The notes below the pieces were generated by a model. It saw nothing but the letters and a program-made list of their open reading frames with translations, was not told the origin of the DNA and did no database searches. The position numbers and the translations under genes are program-made. From positions 186,001 to 250,000 of the forward strand of contig JADKHC010000002.1 of the NCBI GenBank assembly GCA_016721945.1: 64,000 bases of DNA, read 5' to 3'. Of the stretch, positions 60,102-64,000 are shown piece by piece. The stretch comes from Verrucomicrobiota bacterium. GTDB taxonomy: Bacteria; Verrucomicrobiota; Verrucomicrobiia; Opitutales; Opitutaceae. Position 1 is the first letter of the stretch, and each line of letters starts with the position of its first letter.

Positions 60102-61157
60102 ATGGTCTCCAGCAGCGGCGTTAGTGCACGGATCGCAGTCGATGCCATGGGCAGCGACTTGGGTCCGTCTGAGATCGTCGAAGCCGTCAAACTCGCCCTC
60201 GCCGAGTTCCCCGACCTCAACCCAATCACCCTCGTGGGTGATCAGATGATTTTGCGCCCGTTACTCTCGTCAGTCGGGCTCGCGGATCATCCGAAGCTGA
60301 ACATTTTTCAAGCTTCCGAAGTCATCACGATGGATGACAAACCACTGGTCGCGCTTAAACGGAAAAAAGACTCGTCGATGATCCGTGCGATTGAGCTGGT
60401 GAAATCCGGCGAAGCTGGCGCAGCCGTCAGTTGCGGCAACACCGGAAGCCTGGTCGCCTCCGGCATCTTGAAACTCCGCACGCTCGAAGGCGTGGACCGT
60501 GCCGCTCTCGCACCCGTTATTCCGCGCGCCGACGGCCACTTCATTCTCCTCGACGCCGGTGCCAATCCAGAAGCCAAAGCCGAACACCTCGTCCATAACG
60601 CCATCCTCGGCTCCCATTATTGCCGCATGGAACTGGGTGTGGAACGCCCCCGCGTCGGCCTGCTCACGATCGGCACCGAAGAAGGCAAAGGCAACGCCCT
60701 CATCGCCGAGACCCACGATCTGCTCAAACGCATCGACACTCTCATCAACTACGTCGGCCCGGTCGAAGGCTTTCAGGTCTTCAAAAACGAAGTCGATGTA
60801 CTGGTCTGCGACGGTTTTGTCGGTAACATCTGTCTCAAGAGCTGGGAATCGTTGGTTAAGTTTTTTGGTGCTGAGTTGAAATCTTTCATCCGCAAAAGCC
60901 CCGTCCGTACGTTTGGTGCGGCTCTGGCCAAAGGTGCGTTCAAAGATCTGAAGCACCGCATCGAACCCGAACGTTTCGGCGGCGCGCCCTTGCTCGGTCT
61001 GAAAGGCAACTTGATCAAAGCACACGGCTCCGCCAACCGCCACGCCTTTAAGAACGCCATCCGCGACGCCAACGTCATGATCAAAACCAACCTCAATCAC
61101 CATATTGAGGCCGACATTGCCCGCGCCAACGAAGTCATCCGCCAGGTCGCAGCCTAA
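60102..61157 (+). CDS. plsX: Phosphate acyltransferase PlsX
   Basis: A 351-residue protein from ATG 60102 (a GTG at 60099 is directly before). Motifs: RIAVDAMGSDLGPSEIVEAV, KKDSSMIRAIELVKSGEAGA, AVSCGNTGSLVASGILKLRT, VLVCDGFVGNICLKSWESLV. PlsX turns acyl-ACP into acyl-phosphate for phospholipid synthesis. It ends 37 bases before fabH. Confidence 0.95.
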   Translation: MVSSSGVSARIAVDAMGSDLGPSEIVEAVKLALAEFPDLNPITLVGDQMILRPLLSSVGLADHPKLNIFQASEVITMDDKPLVALKRKKDSSMIRAIELVKSGEAGAAVSCGNTGSLVASGILKLRTLEGVDRAALAPVIPRADGHFILLDAGANPEAKAEHLVHNAILGSHYCRMELGVERPRVGLLTIGTEEGKGNALIAETHDLLKRIDTLINYVGPVEGFQVFKNEVDVLVCDGFVGNICLKSWESLVKFFGAELKSFIRKSPVRTFGAALAKGAFKDLKHRIEPERFGGAPLLGLKGNLIKAHGSANRHAFKNAIRDANVMIKTNLNHHIEADIARANEVIRQVAA

Positions 61158-61194
61158 GCTGCACCCTGCGCATCCCATCTTTAACTACGCCTCC

Positions 61195-62187
61195 ATGGCC
61201 ACGCCCACCATTGCAATCCTCGGAACAGGTTCTTATGTCCCTACGAGGGTTTTGACCAACGAAGAGCTTTCGAAAAAGGTTGATACCACCGACGAGTGGA
61301 TTCTGACCCGCACCGGCATCAAACAACGCCGCATCGCCGCCGAAGGTGAATCCACCTCCGATCTCGCCGCGCACGCCGCCAAAGCTGCCTTGATCGACGC
61401 GGGCCTGACTGCGGCCGACATCGACCTGCTCATCGTCGCCACGATCACCCCCGACCTGCCGATGCCGGCCACCGCCACCATCGTACAGCATAAACTCGGT
61501 ATCGGCACGCACGCGGCTTGCTTCGATCTCAACGCTGCCTGCTCCGGCTTTGTGTACGGGCTCGACACCGCCAGCGCGATGCTAGCCTCTGGCCGCTACC
61601 GCCACGCCCTCGTGATCGGCGCCGAAAAACTTTCCTCCGTTGTCGATTGGAAAGACCGCACCACCTGCGTGCTCTTCGGTGACGCCGCCGGAGCCGCAGT
61701 TCTCGGACCCACACGCGGCGATGGCGCCCGCATCATTGCCACCAAACTTTACAGCGAAGGCGGCATGGCTGAAATGCTCTGCATCCCAGCCGGCGGCAGC
61801 GCCAATCCCGCTAGCACCGCGACCTTGGCAGGCGATCAGCACTTCATTAAAATGAAGGGACGCGAGATTTTCAAAGTCGCTGTACGCGAAATGGAGGACG
61901 CTGTTGAGGAAATCTTGGAACAACACGCGATGACTGCCGATCAGATTGCATGCGTGATACCACACCAGGCCAACCTTCGCATCATCGAGGCCCTCTCCAA
62001 AAGCATGGAGATCCCGCTCGACCGCTTTTTCATCAATGTTGACCGATTCGGCAACACCTCTGGAGCCTCCATCCCACTCGCACTCGACGAAGCACGCCGC
62101 CTCGGCCGTGTACGACGCGGCGACACGACACTGCTCGTGGCCTTTGGGGCAGGCTTGACCTATGGTGCTGCACTGGTTCGCTGGTAA
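61195..62187 (+). CDS. fabH: Beta-ketoacyl-ACP synthase III
   Basis: From ATG 61195 a 330-residue KAS III: ILGTGSYVPTRVLTNEELSK, TTDEWILTRTGIKQRRIA, catalytic C116 in FDLNAACSGFVYGLDTA, His in CVIPHQANLRIIEALSK and Asn in NVDRFGNTSGASIPLALDEA. It starts fatty-acid synthesis from acetyl-CoA and malonyl-ACP. An upstream ATG at 61105 lies inside plsX and is not used by the family. Confidence 0.96.
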   Translation: MATPTIAILGTGSYVPTRVLTNEELSKKVDTTDEWILTRTGIKQRRIAAEGESTSDLAAHAAKAALIDAGLTAADIDLLIVATITPDLPMPATATIVQHKLGIGTHAACFDLNAACSGFVYGLDTASAMLASGRYRHALVIGAEKLSSVVDWKDRTTCVLFGDAAGAAVLGPTRGDGARIIATKLYSEGGMAEMLCIPAGGSANPASTATLAGDQHFIKMKGREIFKVAVREMEDAVEEILEQHAMTADQIACVIPHQANLRIIEALSKSMEIPLDRFFINVDRFGNTSGASIPLALDEARRLGRVRRGDTTLLVAFGAGLTYGAALVRW

Positions 62188-62197
62188 AATTTTAATC

Positions 62198-63232
62198 ATG
62201 CCCCCCTCCGCGCAAAGTCGGTTCTCCCTCATCCTGTTTGTTTTCGCCCTCTCGTTCGCGCTGGCCGGCAATGCCCGAGCCGAACTAGTGTGGACGCCCC
62301 AAAGCGGCTGGAAAGTCGAAGGCGGCGCCCTCGTTGGCGTAAGCGGCAAAGAGGCACAAGGTGCCCTCGAAATGATGAACAAGGCCCGGGCCGCCGAGGA
62401 AAAAGGTAACCTGATGACTGCGGCAAAATATTACAAAAGAGCCGCCAAGATGTATCCAAATTCCATCTACGCGCCCGAAGCCCAGTACCATCTCGGCAAA
62501 GTTCAGCTCGCCCGCAAAAAATACGCCAAGTCCTTCGAGGCCTTCCAGACCGTCGCACTGCGCTACCCCAGCACGACCCGCTACAACGAGATCATCGGCC
62601 TCCAGTACAGCATCGCATCCGCCCTTCTTGACGGCGCACGCGGCAGAGTTTTCGGCATTTTCCCCGGCTTCGCTAACCGCGAAAAAGGCATTCAGTTCCT
62701 CGAAATTCTCCTCATCGAAGCGCCGTATAGTGACTACGCGCCCATCGCAATGATGAGCATCGCCCAAGGACACGCCTACTTGAGAAATTCCGAAGAGGCG
62801 ATGGACGCGCTCGATCGCATGATAAACACCTACCCCCAAAGCGTGCTCGCTCCCGATGCCTACCTCAGCTTGGGCAAAGCCCATGCCACCCTCGTCGAAG
62901 GCGCCAACTACGATCAGGCCTCGACCCGCGACTCCATCACTTACTACGAAGATTTCATGATCCTTTTCCCCAGTGACAACAACGTCGCGAAGGCGGAAAA
63001 AGGTCTGACCGAAATGAAGGTAATTCTCGCCGACAGCAAAATGAAGATCGGCGACTTCTACTTCTTCAAACGCGATAATTACAAGGCCGCTCGCGTATTC
63101 TACAACGAAGCCATCACCGTTTATCCCGACTCGGAAATCGCCGCCCAAGCAAAGCAGCGCCTGGTCGAAGTCGATGCCGCCGTCGCCAAAGCTTCTGCAC
63201 CAGCAAAGAAAAAACGGTTCTTCTTTTTCTAA
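62198..63232 (+). CDS. bamD: BamD-like TPR protein of outer-membrane assembly
   Basis: From ATG 62198 a 344-residue exported protein. A signal peptide (LILFVFALSFALAGNARA) precedes TPR repeats: ALEMMNKARAAEEKGNLMTA, AKYYKRAAKMYPNSIYAPEA, QYHLGKVQLARKKYAKSFEA. The pattern resembles BamD/YfiO, but the lipobox cysteine typical of BamD is not visible (cleavage after GNARA), and it is longer than E. coli BamD (245). BamD serves the BAM complex; a more general TPR periplasmic role is the alternative. It begins 10 bases after fabH and is followed by an lptE-like gene. Confidence 0.78.
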   Translation: MPPSAQSRFSLILFVFALSFALAGNARAELVWTPQSGWKVEGGALVGVSGKEAQGALEMMNKARAAEEKGNLMTAAKYYKRAAKMYPNSIYAPEAQYHLGKVQLARKKYAKSFEAFQTVALRYPSTTRYNEIIGLQYSIASALLDGARGRVFGIFPGFANREKGIQFLEILLIEAPYSDYAPIAMMSIAQGHAYLRNSEEAMDALDRMINTYPQSVLAPDAYLSLGKAHATLVEGANYDQASTRDSITYYEDFMILFPSDNNVAKAEKGLTEMKVILADSKMKIGDFYFFKRDNYKAARVFYNEAITVYPDSEIAAQAKQRLVEVDAAVAKASAPAKKKRFFFF

Positions 63233-63239
63233 ACCGCCC

Positions 63240-63794
63240 ATGCGCATCCCACTCACCGTAGCGATGCGCTCCCTGCTGCCGCTCTGCACCCTGCTCCTCT
63301 TGGGCCTAGCCAGCGGTTGTTCCCATTATCAGCTCGGCACCGAGGGCAAACTCGCTTTTCACACGCTGTATATCGCGCCGGTCGAAAACAAAGCCAAGCT
63401 TCCCCAAGCCGTCGCCGTTATCACGAACCAGCTACGAGAGGCATTTATCCACGACGGTCGTGTAACTGTGGTGGATTCTCCGTCCGAAGCGGACGCAACG
63501 CTCACCGTTTCGCTTGCCACCTACGGACGCGGTATCACCACCTCGCGCCCCGACGACACCGGGTTGGCCCGCAAATTCAATCTCGACCTCGTCGCGCACT
63601 GCACGCTTCGCGACAACCGCACTGGCGCCGTTCTTTTTGAGAACCGTTCCGTGACCGCCCAGCAGCAAATTTTTGCCACGGCTACACCGCACGATGCCGA
63701 TAGCGTCCAGCAGCAAGCCGAGTATCAAGCCTTGCCGTTGCTCGCCACGTCTCTGGCGCAAAAAGTCGCCCACACCACACTCGACGTCTGGTAA
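63240..63794 (+). CDS. lptE: LptE-like lipoprotein
   Basis: A 184-residue lipoprotein: hydrophobic signal with lipobox GLASGC (near residues 22-27), then YQLGTEGKLAFHTLYIAPVE, KLPQAVAVITNQLREAFIHD and a beta-rich C-terminus. Such small lipoproteins with the GC-x-Y-x-L start are LptE/RlpB-like, and partner the LPS translocon LptD. Start ATG 63240 is 7 bases after bamD. An internal ATG (63264) is a shorter option. Confidence 0.78.
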   Translation: MRIPLTVAMRSLLPLCTLLLLGLASGCSHYQLGTEGKLAFHTLYIAPVENKAKLPQAVAVITNQLREAFIHDGRVTVVDSPSEADATLTVSLATYGRGITTSRPDDTGLARKFNLDLVAHCTLRDNRTGAVLFENRSVTAQQQIFATATPHDADSVQQQAEYQALPLLATSLAQKVAHTTLDVW

Positions 63795-63902
63795 GCAACA
63801 CGAGCCGGGCACAAGAATCCCGACCACTGTGACAACCGCACTCACGCCACGGAAATTGGTCACCACAATATTCGCCGAGGTCGCAGGAAAAAACGTGCAA
63901 TG

Positions 63903-63935
63903 GTTCGTTCCCGCTTTCCTGAGTTCCAGATTCAC
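63903..63935. repeat. Short dispersed repeat, copy 2
   Basis: Matches 17221-17253 at 29 of 33 bases. The last bases of the window (63998-64000) are an ATG that may start the next gene. Confidence 0.55.
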
Positions 63936-64000
63936 TTCTGCTGATTGATCTCCGAATCCTAGCTTCAGTTTTCAAAATTCTGCCCTAACCTTCCACCATG

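Overview
The window looks like the chromosome of a Gram-negative member of the Verrucomicrobiota, most likely Opitutae/Opitutaceae. The evidence is a secreted DUF1800/DUF1501 gene pair, an outer-membrane toolkit (bamD, lptE-like, TolC, AsmA-like), four-helix-bundle and multi-hairpin intergenic repeats of the kind common in that group, GC-rich coding with many weak ribosome sites, and mostly housekeeping genes in short operons. The lineage call is an inference from gene content; no rRNA or tRNA gene was seen.

Region 1 (1-8221) is a light/photo-oxidative stress island. A MerR-type photoreceptor of the CarH/LitR family with the B12-binding Wx9EH and His signatures (7274-8221) lies at its right edge. 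To its left, on the minus strand, are a fasciclin gene carrying an in-frame amber codon, an SRPBCC protein, the UV endonuclease UvsE, the remnant of an SDR/DUF2867 gene, a fatty-acid desaturase, an unknown secreted protein, a Blc-like lipocalin, TspO, a COG2907 flavoprotein and a DUF1365 protein cut by the window edge. Tandem 11-bp repeats matching the CarH operator cover the carH -10 region and start codon.

Region 2 (8299-21044) holds a glycosyltransferase, two unusual methyltransferases (METTL25-like and Rsm22/METTL17-like), a secreted AGE-family epimerase, a 63-base poly-G tract, a 37-residue basic protein, rimO, a hybrid histidine kinase and the DUF1800/DUF1501 pair. Two copies of a roughly 160-bp MITE-like repeat flank this section.

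Region 3 (21208-29189) is branched-chain and aspartate-family amino-acid synthesis: cimA preceded by an isoleucine-rich leader peptide and a terminator (a classical attenuator that I read directly from the sequence), then a GIY-YIG/DUF4357 protein, a methyltransferase, thrC, a four-helix-bundle gene inside flanking inverted repeats, lysC and a GNAT acetyltransferase.

Region 4 (29423-39148) has an AsmA-like giant protein and a marR-MFP-RND-TolC efflux operon whose RND permease is split into two overlapping frames.

Region 5 (39358-52340) is core metabolism and information processing: tkt, rplS, trmD, rpsP, ychF, glgC, glmS (broken by an apparent one-base deletion), trpE, a sigma-70 factor and mpl.

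Region 6 (52574-63794) has a REP-associated (RAYT) transposase, a two-domain iron-type ABC permease, an EamA transporter, glmM-trpD, uppP, and the envelope operon rpmF-plsX-fabH-bamD-lptE.

Several genes are broken in ways that could be real decay or assembly error (fasciclin amber, SDR deletion, RND split, glmS frameshift, poly-G), so the raw reads should be consulted before biological conclusions are drawn from them.
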